Below, in pieces: positions 17,007 through 25,678 of a DNA stretch of 64,000 nucleotides (positions are counted from its first letter, which is position 1; each line of letters opens with the position of its first letter). Source of the DNA: Deltaproteobacteria bacterium (lineage in GTDB: Bacteria; Bdellovibrionota_B; Oligoflexia; Oligoflexales; CAIYRB01); the NCBI GenBank assembly GCA_016874735.1, contig VGTI01000002.1:135501-199500 (forward strand). The letters are read 5' to 3'. A program made the position numbers and the translations under genes. Below the pieces are notes generated by a model. That model saw nothing but the letters and a program-made list of their open reading frames with translations. It was not told the DNA's origin and searched no databases.

Positions 17007-19823
17007 ATGACGCAACAAGACGCCTCGGGCTCACCTCGCTTCAGTTTCGCAACTGGCACCAACATCGCTTACATCGAGCAGCTGTACGCAGCGTTCAAGA
17101 AGGATCCAGCGAGCGTGGACGCCAGCTGGCGGCAGTTTTTTGAAGGCTACGAGTTTGCGGTGCTTGGTGACAAATTAGGCGCCGCAAGTGGCGGCGGCGG
17201 TGGAGAAAGTCCTTATACTGCGCGTGTCGAGGCGTTTATCAACGCTTACAGACGGCTTGGACATCTCTCGGCACACTTAAATCCACTCGCACCTGCTCCC
17301 GACATCGCCAAAGACATGCAACCGGAAGCACATGGACTTAAGGACGTCGATACAGCACAGGTGTTTTCGCCTGCCAATTTGCCTCAAACTGCGATGTCTT
17401 TTAAAGATATCTACACCCTCCTCACAGATACCTATTGCCGACGTATTGGTGCTGACTACCGCGAAATCAACGATATTGGCATTGTCACCTGGTTGCAGGA
17501 GCAGATGGAGGGTTGTCGTAACCAGCCTCCGGTCAGTGCTGAGGTCAAGCGCCGTATTCTGCACAAATTAACGCGGGCTGAAGGCTTCGAGCAGTTTCTC
17601 GGGCGTCGCTATATCGGTACCAAACGATTTTCGCTTGAAGGCGCGGACACACTTATTCCCCTTTTGGACCTGCTCGCAGCGGACGGAGCGAAGGCCGGCA
17701 TTGACGAATTCTGTTTGGGTATGGCGCATCGCGGCCGCCTCAACGTGCTCGTCAACTTCCTCGGTAAAAGCTACGAGCTCATGCTGAAAGAATTCGAAGG
17801 CACCGAATACAATGCCTACGATATCGATGGTGACGTGAAATATCACATGGGGTTCGCGAGCGAAGTCGCCACCATGTACGGCGACCGTATGCGGCTTTAT
17901 TTATCACCAAACCCGAGCCATCTGGAAATTGTGAATCCCGTCGTCGAGGGTTTTGTACGCGGACGTCAGCATCTCCTCAATGACGCCGAACGCCACAAAA
18001 TCATGCCTATCTTGATGCACGGTGATGCGTCTTTCATGGGTCAAGGCACGGTGTCTGAGACTCTGAATTTGTCGGGTCTCGTCGGTTACACCACAGGTGG
18101 TACCGTTCACATCGTCATCAATAACCAAATTGGCTTTACCACGGATCCGCAGGACAGCCGCTCGACCACCTACAGTTCTGACATTGCTAAGATGGTGCGC
18201 GCACCCGTATTGCACGTCAATGCTGACGATCCAGAAGCAGTCATATGGTGTGGCAAGATAGCGTTGGCATACCGTCAGAAATTCCAGCGTGACATCATCA
18301 TTGACCTCGTGGGTTATCGCCGCCACGGCCACAACGAGGGTGACGAGCCTGCGTTCACGCAGCCGCTGATGTACAAAACCATCGCTGCACATCCCACTGT
18401 GCTGAAACAATACGCTGATAAGTTGATCAAAGAGGGGACCGTCGATGCTGCTTACGTAGAAAAAGAAGTCAGCGAGTTCCGTGACCGTATGCAGGCAGCC
18501 TATGATGCTGTTCACGGCAAGAAAGCGCCGCAAGTACCGGCCCCTGTGATTCCAGCCTCTTTGCAGAAAACTCTGACCTACAAAAAGGCGAGCCGGGAAG
18601 ACGTAGCCGAGCCGGTAGCCACGGGAGTTAAGGCTGCTTTGCTAAAGGCGATCGTCGCCGACATCACCAAGATCCCGAGCGGATTCACACTCAATCCGAA
18701 GTTAGTAAGGCTACTAGAAAACCGTCAAAAGATGGTCGAAGGTCAAGGCGCCATCGATTGGGGTCTCGGCGAATTACTCGCTCTTGCGTCATTGGCGCTC
18801 GAGGGACGCCATGTACGATTCACCGGTCAAGATGCTCAGCGCGGCACCTTTACCAGTCGCCATGCAGTCTATACCGACTTCCAGACCAACCAGCGTTACG
18901 AATCGCTGAATCACCTGGGTGCTAAACAAGCCTCAGTTCATGTCATCAATAGCCCACTCTCGGAGCAAGGCTGTCTAGGGTTTGAGTTTGGCTATTCCGT
19001 TGCTGAACCCGAGTCACTGGTGATCTGGGAGGCTCAATTCGGCGACTTTGCCAATGGCGCCCAAATCGTGATCGATCAGTTCCTTTCAGCATCCGAGGCG
19101 AAGTGGAAACAAACAAGTAGTCTGGTAATGCTCTTACCGCACGGCCACGAGGGCCAAGGCCCCGAGCACTCCAGCGCTCGACCAGAGAGATTCTTGCAGC
19201 TTTGCGGCAATTTGAATATGCAGGTGGCGATTCCTACGACTCCTGCACAGCATTTCCACGCGCTGCGACGTCAGCTACATCGTGAATTCCGCAAGCCTCT
19301 CATCGTGATGACACCCAAGAGCTTGCTTAGGGAGCCGCTTTGCGTCTCCGCACTTGCCGATTTCGAAGCAGGATGCTTCAAAGAGATTCTCGATGACACA
19401 GTGGTCAATCACAGCGCTGTCGAGCGTGTCATTTTCTGCTCCGGTAAAGTCTACTACGACCTTATCAAAGCCCGCAGTGAACAGAGTCAATTTGCTAACG
19501 CTCCCATCGTCAGACTGGAACAACTGTATCCGTTCCCCTACGGCCAAATGGAATCACTGCTCGCCAGCTATCCACGCCTACAAGAAATCATTTGGACGCA
19601 GGAAGAACCGCAAAACATGGGCGGCTGGAACTTTGTCCGCGGTAGGCTACTCGAGGTGCTTAAGCCCCATCAAAAGCTGAATTACGTCGGCCGTAAGAAC
19701 AGCGGCACACCTGCTGAGGGCTCAGGTAAGGCCCATGAAGCCGAGCAAAAGCGCATAATCAACGATGCTCTGAGCAGGGCGGTCGGCATTGTTACGAAGC
19801 AAGCCGCGGCCACTGGCAAATAA
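17007..19823 (+). CDS. sucA: 2-oxoglutarate dehydrogenase E1
   Basis: 938 residues. The N-terminal segment NIAYIEQLYAAFKKDPASVDASWRQFF is the E2-interacting start of OdhA/SucA. The thiamine diphosphate domain has GMAHRGRLNVL, LHVNADDPEAVI and DIIIDLVGYRRHGHNEGDEPAFTQP; the C-terminal transketolase-like half contains VRFTGQDAQRGTFTSRHAV, LPHGHEGQGPEHSSARPERFLQL and EEPQNMGGW. It decarboxylates 2-oxoglutarate and succinylates the lipoyl group of E2. It is last in the operon here, after E2 and E3, the reverse of the common sucA-sucB order. Confidence 0.97.
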   Translation: MTQQDASGSPRFSFATGTNIAYIEQLYAAFKKDPASVDASWRQFFEGYEFAVLGDKLGAASGGGGGESPYTARVEAFINAYRRLGHLSAHLNPLAPAPDIAKDMQPEAHGLKDVDTAQVFSPANLPQTAMSFKDIYTLLTDTYCRRIGADYREINDIGIVTWLQEQMEGCRNQPPVSAEVKRRILHKLTRAEGFEQFLGRRYIGTKRFSLEGADTLIPLLDLLAADGAKAGIDEFCLGMAHRGRLNVLVNFLGKSYELMLKEFEGTEYNAYDIDGDVKYHMGFASEVATMYGDRMRLYLSPNPSHLEIVNPVVEGFVRGRQHLLNDAERHKIMPILMHGDASFMGQGTVSETLNLSGLVGYTTGGTVHIVINNQIGFTTDPQDSRSTTYSSDIAKMVRAPVLHVNADDPEAVIWCGKIALAYRQKFQRDIIIDLVGYRRHGHNEGDEPAFTQPLMYKTIAAHPTVLKQYADKLIKEGTVDAAYVEKEVSEFRDRMQAAYDAVHGKKAPQVPAPVIPASLQKTLTYKKASREDVAEPVATGVKAALLKAIVADITKIPSGFTLNPKLVRLLENRQKMVEGQGAIDWGLGELLALASLALEGRHVRFTGQDAQRGTFTSRHAVYTDFQTNQRYESLNHLGAKQASVHVINSPLSEQGCLGFEFGYSVAEPESLVIWEAQFGDFANGAQIVIDQFLSASEAKWKQTSSLVMLLPHGHEGQGPEHSSARPERFLQLCGNLNMQVAIPTTPAQHFHALRRQLHREFRKPLIVMTPKSLLREPLCVSALADFEAGCFKEILDDTVVNHSAVERVIFCSGKVYYDLIKARSEQSQFANAPIVRLEQLYPFPYGQMESLLASYPRLQEIIWTQEEPQNMGGWNFVRGRLLEVLKPHQKLNYVGRKNSGTPAEGSGKAHEAEQKRIINDALSRAVGIVTKQAAATGK

Positions 19824-19861
19824 GGCCTCAATTCTGGGTGGTTAAACACCTGTGACCGACT

Positions 19862-19890
19862 TTGGAAAAATCGCTAAAGTTCAACATAAA
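19862..19890 (+). promoter_or_regulatory. Possible promoter of the 159-residue gene
   Basis: TTGGAA (19862-19867), 17 bases, CATAAA (19885-19890). It matches the sigma-70 consensus only moderately. Confidence 0.35.
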
Positions 19891-19919
19891 TACTGCCGAT
19901 ACCCGACCTTAGCAGCAGG

Positions 19920-19941
19920 CACCTCCTGCGCTAGGGAGGTG
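19920..19941 (+). promoter_or_regulatory. Hairpin that pairs the Shine-Dalgarno sequence
   Basis: CACCTCC (19920-19926) is perfectly complementary to GGAGGTG (19935-19941) across an 8-base loop. The right arm contains the Shine-Dalgarno of the TTG-initiated gene at 19946, so the folded mRNA would hide its ribosome site. Confidence 0.55.
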
Positions 19942-19945
19942 AGGC

Positions 19946-20425
19946 TTGAACAAGATCGAGCGACTGCCACCGGAAAAGATTGAGCCAGAGCCTGAAATTG
20001 AGGTTTATCACTCGCTAACGGCGACTGACTTCGCGGCAAACAAAAATTACCTGCAACACCAGCCTTACGCCATCGTGCTACCTTGGGACGTCAAATGGAA
20101 GTCTGTCCCGAACATGCCGACCTACCCGCAGGCCCTGATTGAGGACGCACGCCTCACTCATAACACCAAGATGAAGCTCAAGATGATCATTACGGATCCG
20201 AACTACTTCAAGCGTATCTGGATGCAGGACAGCCGCGCGCAATACGTAGAAAACTATGTCGCACAGCTGCAAGTCAGAAACAAGTACTTCGAGCGCCTTC
20301 AGCTTGAGCACATTGACCTGCAGATGGACCTCGTCGCACAAGCTAGGATCTTGCAGCATCAACAGATACTCGAGGCCCGCGCCCTCATCGATAAGATTCG
20401 CTTGAGTCGCCGCCACCAGCGCTAA
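19946..20425 (+). CDS. Hypothetical cytoplasmic protein
   Basis: 159 residues from TTG at 19946, with GGGAGG (19934-19939) 6 bases upstream. The N-terminus is Pro/Glu-rich (PPEKIEPEPEIEV); the C-terminal half (~95-159) is a charged amphipathic helix likely to form a coiled coil (ENYVAQLQVRNKYFERLQLEHIDLQMDLVAQARIL). A YPQALIEDARLTHNTKMKLKMIITDPNYF segment precedes it. No signal peptide or known domain. It stands 122 bases after sucA with its own possible promoter. Translation may be controlled by the hairpin over its Shine-Dalgarno. Confidence 0.72.
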   Translation: MNKIERLPPEKIEPEPEIEVYHSLTATDFAANKNYLQHQPYAIVLPWDVKWKSVPNMPTYPQALIEDARLTHNTKMKLKMIITDPNYFKRIWMQDSRAQYVENYVAQLQVRNKYFERLQLEHIDLQMDLVAQARILQHQQILEARALIDKIRLSRRHQR

Positions 20426-20555
20426 GCTGAGTGGCTGAACTCATGAGCCCAGGTCCAGTTAAGTCAGATCGGCTCGGGTCGACTCGACTAAACGGCTGAC
20501 AGCCTTTAAAATATCCCCAGGATTTATTTTCCTTTTAATTGTTGGAGCAGGACTT

Positions 20556-22178
20556 ATGCGGATGCCACTCATTCGTGGTCTGGCCATTTGCGCCCTAAGC
20601 CTCGCGATTCATGGGTGCCGCTCGACAACCAGCAAACCTATGGCTGTAGAAGCTACCGTCGGCGTCAATCTAGGCGATCATTTGCGCTGGCTTGGCTATG
20701 CCAAGCCAGCTGAGGCGCAAGTTAAAATCCCCGCAACTCTCGACCTGGCACGGGTGCAAAGCAGTGGCAACATCAGTAAGTACCGAGGCATCATGCGGCT
20801 CAGCCTAGGCGGCTTTTCTGGCCACGAATACGACACCCTATATTTCAACGATATCTCTCACGATCCCGTCACAGGAACCTTGATATTTTCAGGTGGTCCA
20901 GACGACATTGAAATTGCTGGCGCTACTGCGACTGAGCAGCTGCTTAGTGCCCAGATGAAAATGAGCGATAAGAAAAGAGATGTCGCCATCGAGCTCATAC
21001 CAGAGCAACAGATGGTAGGGCCGGACGCAAGTAACTTAATTTTTGCCGGCCTACCTGTCATTCCTCCCATCACGGGATCCTACTCAGCTAATTGTCCGGG
21101 GCAATTTAGCACCATCCAAATAGAGGCGAGCAAATGGCGCAAAAAGGTCGGCGACGGATTGTTCTCTGATGTACGCCTGGCCGGTCGCAGCGGTAAACCT
21201 GAGACCGAGGTCTGTGGTGCTGATCGCATCTGTCTCAAAGAAAGTTTTGCCGCAGGATCCGTCGATCCGATTGCAGGTTTGGTTTCTCTTGGGAACAACA
21301 GCCTCAGCCGTCACTGCTCCCTCAACAATAATCAACTGATTTGTGACGGCTGTGTAGCCACATATGATCCTATCTCGCAATATGCGCAACTCATCGGCTC
21401 AGGTGAATACAGTCGCCATCCGCGATTGGCGCATGTGCAGCCGAGAGGTGACAATGGCGACGATCCCGACTTGCCGCAATTTGGTGAGTATTATGGATTC
21501 CTTCATCACGAGACCACCAACACTTATCAGCTAGTAGCCCTAGATTTAAATCCTACAGCTAACCTGCACGCCGCTGCCACACAGGCCGTCAGCGGCGGGC
21601 AAAAAATGAGCGCGGTCGGGACTCTTTACTTTGGCGAGGGTGATTCCAATGAATTTATCAGTTACCACTTTAAACCAAGCACTTGGGAGAGCCGCGCCCC
21701 ACTGATCCTGGATAGTAATGGGGAGGCTCTCGTGATCATAGACTCATGGACGGATGGCATTCTGAGTGGCTACTGGTATGCCAAGTCATTTGGTCGCGTT
21801 GGAAGTATCGAGCTACAGATCGGCACCGTACCGTCACTGCCACGAGGTAGCCACCTAATGAATCGTGTTTCGGGTCGCTACAAAGATAAAGATAGCGAGT
21901 TTGAGGTCATGACGACGGCGAATATTTCGGAAGATCCAAATGACTTCTACCCACTAAAGGTCACTGGCTGGGCACGTGATCCGGACGAAAAGTCCCGCCG
22001 CCGCAATATTGTAGACGGTAGTTTTGACTTCTATACCGGGTCTTTTGCTCTGAGACTCGATGACGGCAGGACGATTATCGGCCGTAGTGCCGACGCAACC
22101 AGTATTCACTGGCCCCCACGGAATCGCTACGGTGTCCCAATGATAGGAAGAATGCAGCAGTTTAAATTTCAGCCGTGA
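20556..22178 (+). CDS. Large hypothetical lipoprotein
   Basis: 540 residues. Signal peptide MRMPLIRGLAICALSLAIHGC with a lipobox cysteine at position 21. The mature part is beta-rich: FDFYTGSFALRLDDGRTIIGR, and repeated short GxYxxxxD/E motifs (GSYSANCPGQF, SGRYKDKDSEFEV). There are several Cys residues clustered at ~185-270. No family recognised. GGAGCAGGA lies upstream of the ATG. Monocistronic by spacing. Probably an outer-membrane-anchored protein; the role is unknown. Confidence 0.78.
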   Translation: MRMPLIRGLAICALSLAIHGCRSTTSKPMAVEATVGVNLGDHLRWLGYAKPAEAQVKIPATLDLARVQSSGNISKYRGIMRLSLGGFSGHEYDTLYFNDISHDPVTGTLIFSGGPDDIEIAGATATEQLLSAQMKMSDKKRDVAIELIPEQQMVGPDASNLIFAGLPVIPPITGSYSANCPGQFSTIQIEASKWRKKVGDGLFSDVRLAGRSGKPETEVCGADRICLKESFAAGSVDPIAGLVSLGNNSLSRHCSLNNNQLICDGCVATYDPISQYAQLIGSGEYSRHPRLAHVQPRGDNGDDPDLPQFGEYYGFLHHETTNTYQLVALDLNPTANLHAAATQAVSGGQKMSAVGTLYFGEGDSNEFISYHFKPSTWESRAPLILDSNGEALVIIDSWTDGILSGYWYAKSFGRVGSIELQIGTVPSLPRGSHLMNRVSGRYKDKDSEFEVMTTANISEDPNDFYPLKVTGWARDPDEKSRRRNIVDGSFDFYTGSFALRLDDGRTIIGRSADATSIHWPPRNRYGVPMIGRMQQFKFQP

Positions 22179-22415
22179 GCAAAGGCGTCGGTGGCTGATA
22201 GCAAAACGCACCGAGCAAGTGCGGATGGCAGACTTCAACCTCATCCGACCTCAGAGCGTAGCTTCCTCAAGTAGCTTTCGTCTTTGGTGCGGGGGGACCT
22301 GAAAGACCAACATCCACACTTACGGTGCGGCTCGCGCTTAGTCAAAAAACTAAGCACGATTTATATAGCGTAACTGAGCTTGAAGTGAGCGTCTACAGGC
22401 AGATGCCTACAAGGC

Positions 22416-22754
22416 TCATGCTGAGCGAGCAACTTTGCCTGTGGACTTGCCCTTGGACTTCGCCGCCACTTTGGCCGGAGTCTTGGCCTTGGCCGGTGCT
22501 GCTGCCTTGTGTGACGGCGCCATGTGTGCGCAGCACTGAATATCCCAGCCCTTGGCAGTAGCGGCTTTAAAGCTCGACGGTGCACCGTAAGCCCACTCCT
22601 CACGGGTGGTAAACCGTCGTGCCACGCGCTGACAGGTCTCGAGCGTCCAACGACTCTTTTTCTTCTCGCGTCGCATATGCTCTGCTGGAGTGGAGCTTAC
22701 AGTCTCTTCGGTGGTCTCAACCGCCTTGGTTTCGTTTTTCTTCTTCTCAGCCAT
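22416..22754 (-). CDS. Small basic protein with histone-H1-like tail
   Basis: 112 residues with AAGGAGG before the ATG. Residues ~34-78 form a compact block, W-T-E-C...ARRFTTREEW...APSSFKAATAKGW...CCAHM. A spaced W/C/ARRF/W/A..GW/HM pattern of this kind is familiar from short modules in phage nucleases and from regularly spaced DNA-associated modules. The last ~33 residues are Ala/Lys/Pro-rich (KAAAPAKAKTPAKVAAKSKGKS), like bacterial H1-type nucleoid proteins. So DNA or RNA binding is likely, but the exact role is inference. The N-terminal 30 residues are charged. No operon partner. Confidence 0.72.
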   Translation of the reverse strand: MAEKKKNETKAVETTEETVSSTPAEHMRREKKKSRWTLETCQRVARRFTTREEWAYGAPSSFKAATAKGWDIQCCAHMAPSHKAAAPAKAKTPAKVAAKSKGKSTGKVARSA

Positions 22755-22955
22755 GATCCCTGCCTCCTTAATTCCCGCCTACATGTGGGCGAGCTATGGC
22801 AGGTATCGTCGCCAGCGCCTTAGACTTGAGACGCCGAGGACACAAAGCCGCTAACTATCAAATACTATGTACTTATTTTTTTAACCTTCGCTAAACTTCA
22901 AAGGCCTAACCGAGTGTCGGGAAGGCCTCGTAATAATGATTTTTTGTTTATCAAC

Positions 22956-23669
22956 TTAGAGTTGTGGCAAAAGACTTTCAATGATTCCATGCCGTTTAGC
23001 GATGTTCACCAAAGTACCGTCACGCAACATCGTGTGCAGGATGGCATCAATCTCAGCACAAAGCTGTATAAGTACTTTAGGCATGTAAATGGCAATATCA
23101 TGGCGCGCGAGCTCGGCCCAAAGATCTAATTGACCATGACGCAGTATCGTCGCTGCCTCAAGACTATCCGTCATGATGCAATCAGCGCCGTTATCGATTA
23201 AAGTTGCTAGGTTTAGATTATCGCGCGTTGTTAAAATATTCATTGTAGGAAAACTACGACGCGCTAGTCCCTCTAGATAACCACCATGGTTGACGCCAAG
23301 GGTTAGCTTCGACTCCGTAAGATCTACTGGTCTCGGTACCGATTTAGGCCCGAGCACCACAGCGCGATTCCTAAGATAGGGCCTCGTAAACAGTCCAAAC
23401 TTTCTCCGTTCAGATGTGACGGTAATACCGGAAACGATGACGTCAAAAGCAAGATCTGAGGGTAACTCTGGCTGTGCACAGATCTGCTCGAGTGCTGAGA
23501 ACTCGCTCCAGGAGAAACCACGAAATTCGACGCCCTTACCTAACTTAGCAGCAATCAGTTGGGTCAGATCGATGTCAAACCCATGATAGCCGCTCGATGT
23601 CGTCATGGTGAATGGCGGATAGTCACCACTCGTAGCAACCCGAAGCAAATTTGAGTTGGGGTGAGTCAC
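22956..23669 (-). CDS. Cyclohexadienyl dehydratase (PheC)-like solute-binding-fold protein
   Basis: About 237 residues from GTG at 23669, which has AGAGGAG at good spacing; a longer GTG start at 23729 is less supported. The family-3 solute-binding fold is seen in LLRVATSGDYPPFTM, GYHGFDIDLTQLIAAKLG, DVIVSGITVTSERRKFGLFTRPYL and CIMTDSLEA. The GD-Y-PF, SGI-ERR and MTD-EA pattern matches PheC-type cyclohexadienyl/arogenate dehydratases more than amino-acid binding proteins. No signal peptide is present with either start, so it should be cytoplasmic, fitting an enzyme of phenylalanine synthesis rather than a transport receptor. No ABC transporter genes are adjacent. Confidence 0.75.
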   Translation of the reverse strand: MTHPNSNLLRVATSGDYPPFTMTTSSGYHGFDIDLTQLIAAKLGKGVEFRGFSWSEFSALEQICAQPELPSDLAFDVIVSGITVTSERRKFGLFTRPYLRNRAVVLGPKSVPRPVDLTESKLTLGVNHGGYLEGLARRSFPTMNILTTRDNLNLATLIDNGADCIMTDSLEAATILRHGQLDLWAELARHDIAIYMPKVLIQLCAEIDAILHTMLRDGTLVNIAKRHGIIESLLPQL

Positions 23670-23763
23670 GTCTGGTACTCCTCTGAACAGGAGGGGAGAA
23701 TCTAATCCTGAGGCTAGATACGATCGCACACCAATGAGGCGATTACCAGAGAGGTCAAACGCA

Positions 23764-23799
23764 AGAAGTCCCTGGCTGCTTGCACATCCAGGGACTTCT
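23764..23799 (-). terminator. Hairpin downstream of tRNA-fMet
   Basis: Arms GAAGTCCCTGG (23765-23775) and CCAGGGACTTC (23788-23798), an 11-bp perfect stem, lie just beyond the CCA end of the tRNA. On the minus strand only TTGCGTTTG follows, so the U-tract is weak, but the position fits a terminator. Confidence 0.6.
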
Positions 23800-23805
23800 G
23801 TATTT

Positions 23806-23882
23806 TGGTAGCGGGGGCACGATTTGAACGTGCGATCTTCGGGTTATGAGCCCGACGAGATACCAGGCTTCTCCACCCCGCG
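23806..23882 (-). tRNA. Initiator tRNA-fMet (CAT)
   Basis: 77 bases, CCA encoded. The minus-strand sequence starts CGCGGGGTGGAG with the unpaired C1-A72 position, has GTCGGGCTCATAACCCGAAG in the anticodon arm with the three G-C pairs next to the loop that mark initiators, GTTCAAATC in the T-arm and ends CTACCA. Anticodon CAT. Confidence 0.97.
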
Positions 23883-24022
23883 GTAGTGACCTCAGTAGGT
23901 GGTACTTATAAGCCTGTCGCCCCCCACCGTCAACATAATTCACTGCGACATCACTTTTTGACTCCGCCTCGGATTTACACTTGCGCAGAAGCCCCTTGCT
24001 GGATTAACCACTTAGTTCCGAT

Positions 24023-24112
24023 GGAGAGATGGCCGAGTGGCTGAAGGCGCACGCTTGGAAAGCGTGTTTACTCTAACAGGTAACGTGGGTTCGAATCCCA
24101 CTCTCTCCGCCA
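24023..24112 (+). tRNA. tRNA-Ser (GGA)
   Basis: 90 bases with CCA encoded. Acceptor GGAGAGA pairs with TCTCTCC, anticodon loop CTTGGAAAG gives GGA, long variable arm (TTTACTCTAACAGGTAAC) as in class II serine tRNAs, T-arm GGTTCGAATCC. Confidence 0.97.
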
Positions 24113-24263
24113 CCCGCACTATATATCAGTAATCACTTTCCATTTTATGACCCCGGCGCTAACGGCGCGCACGATTGATGAGTGCTGGCATGCCATCGGT
24201 AGTCGCTGGTCTGCAACATCTACACGCGCTTCCTTGCTCGCAGTATCCAGGCATCGCTATCGT

Positions 24264-24923
24264 TCACTCGCGAATCACTAGCCGATCGGGGAGCTCGTTG
24301 GTGGTATCGATAGCCTTGGGAAAGTACGGCCGGATGATAGCACCGCTGCGCGCAATAGCCTGACATAAGCCGTCTTTAAGGGTGCCGTTACGTAGTCCCC
24401 CAGTGACCAGATCACAGACCTCTTGCCAGGTTTCCGGCGGATGTTTCGCCCCGATCGCATGGTCAGCCAAAACCACGGCACGATGTTCATCCATGGATAA
24501 GAAAATCAATATGCCAGTGGAGCGTTTGGTGCGACCTATACCCTCATTGTAGAACTCAGCTTTAGCACGCTGCCACACGAGGCGGTCAATCTCGGGATTG
24601 GGGGTAATCAGGCGAATCACAAAACCCGTAGTCCCTAGCCACAACCCAAGCCATGCTAGCGCCGTTGCAAGGGCAGCCAACAGGAGCCAGTGATGTTGCG
24701 AACCCACAATCAGGGCGACTGGAGCCGCCAAAAGCCAGAGACTTAGGACACACAAGGAGCCGCCGTGACTAACGGGAACCGATCTCCGTACAATGAAGGG
24801 TACAATTTCTCCATCGGTGTCCGCTTCTGCCTGATGGATAGCACGAACCACTTGGTCGATGTCATCATGCACAAGTTTTGATTTCAGCCACTTGGGAATG
24901 CTTGGGACTGCATTTGTTACCAT
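24264..24923 (-). CDS. TPM-domain membrane protein
   Basis: 219 residues. The N-terminal ~55 residues and the block RTKRSTGILIFLSMDEHRAVVLADHAIG resemble a split TPM (YgcG/Psb32) domain, with two membrane segments (LCVLSLWLLAAPVALIVG and HWLLLAALATALAWLGLWL) between. TPM proteins are membrane-linked and sometimes acid-phosphatase-like; exact function is not known. Its ATG overlaps the stop of the preceding TPM gene (ATGGTAA), so it is translationally coupled. Third gene of the lemA-TPM-TPM operon. Confidence 0.85.
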   Translation of the reverse strand: MVTNAVPSIPKWLKSKLVHDDIDQVVRAIHQAEADTDGEIVPFIVRRSVPVSHGGSLCVLSLWLLAAPVALIVGSQHHWLLLAALATALAWLGLWLGTTGFVIRLITPNPEIDRLVWQRAKAEFYNEGIGRTKRSTGILIFLSMDEHRAVVLADHAIGAKHPPETWQEVCDLVTGGLRNGTLKDGLCQAIARSGAIIRPYFPKAIDTTNELPDRLVIRE

Positions 24924-25678
24924 CGCCCGGACGCACCTCCACCAGAGAACCCACCGCCACCGCCTGAAAATCCTCCACCACCAAAACCACCGCCTCCCGA
25001 AAAGCCACCGCCTCCAAAGCCACCGCCGCCCCAGGAGGTGGGACCTGAGCGTCTATATCCAGAGCGCAAACCACCACCCGGACCACCGCCACTGAGGGAA
25101 CGCAGCCAAATAAATACGAAAATGACGAGCCAAATCAAAAATGGCATCGACCACCCACGACGAGACGCGTCGGGTTGCGGCTCCCCGCCAAACACGAAGT
25201 CTGGATCGGTGTACTGGAGTATGGCACCAACACCAGCAATCACACCGCCATCGATATCAGATGCCCGAAACCTGGGGACTATGACGCGATCGATAATGCG
25301 GCGTGAATAGGCGTCAGTGAGTTGTCCCTCAAGTCCTTGGCCTACCTCAATACGCACTGCACGCTCTTTGGCAGCGATGAGTAAGAGTATGCCGTTATCC
25401 TTGGTGGCTGAGCCTAGTTTCCACGCGTCGGTGACCTGAATGCTTGCCTGTTCTATGGGCAAACCATGTAACTCATCGACAGTCAGTACTACAATTTGAC
25501 TACCGCCCTGCTCACGCAGGGCACGTAGCCTCTGAGACAGAAAAGTTTCCGATTGGGGCTCAAGCAAATGCGCCGTATCCACCACTGGGCCAGTCAGCGG
25601 CGGCACGACAAAGTCCGGAGACGCATCAGCCACTTGACTGAACATCGTCACCATTATGGAGAAAAACCAAGCCCTCAA
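24917..25678 (-). CDS. TPM-domain protein with Gly-rich C-terminus (YgcG type)
   Basis: 253 residues from TTG at 25678, overlapping the lemA stop by 4 bases, with GAAGG 7 bases upstream. Signal peptide (MRAWFFSIMVTMFSQVADAS), then TPM domain ~28-165 with GPVVDTAHLLEP, QIVVLTVDEL, DNGILLLIAAKERAVRIEVGQGLEG and the IIDRVIVPRF end. A membrane helix near 175-195 (MPFLIWLVIFVFIWL) is followed by a low-complexity Gly/Ser/Phe tail (GGGGFGGGGFSGGGG). This is the standard YgcG layout, often found beside LemA. Confidence 0.9.
   Translation of the reverse strand: MRAWFFSIMVTMFSQVADASPDFVVPPLTGPVVDTAHLLEPQSETFLSQRLRALREQGGSQIVVLTVDELHGLPIEQASIQVTDAWKLGSATKDNGILLLIAAKERAVRIEVGQGLEGQLTDAYSRRIIDRVIVPRFRASDIDGGVIAGVGAILQYTDPDFVFGGEPQPDASRRGWSMPFLIWLVIFVFIWLRSLSGGGPGGGLRSGYRRSGPTSWGGGGFGGGGFSGGGGFGGGGFSGGGGGFSGGGASGRW

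Noticed and set aside
17904-18533. Long minus-strand frame inside sucA
   Set aside because: Shadow of the strongly conserved sucA coding sequence; no start signal and no family likeness.
24917-25050. Gly-rich coding repeats as a tandem-repeat regulatory element
   Set aside because: They are the normal low-complexity C-terminus of YgcG-type TPM proteins.
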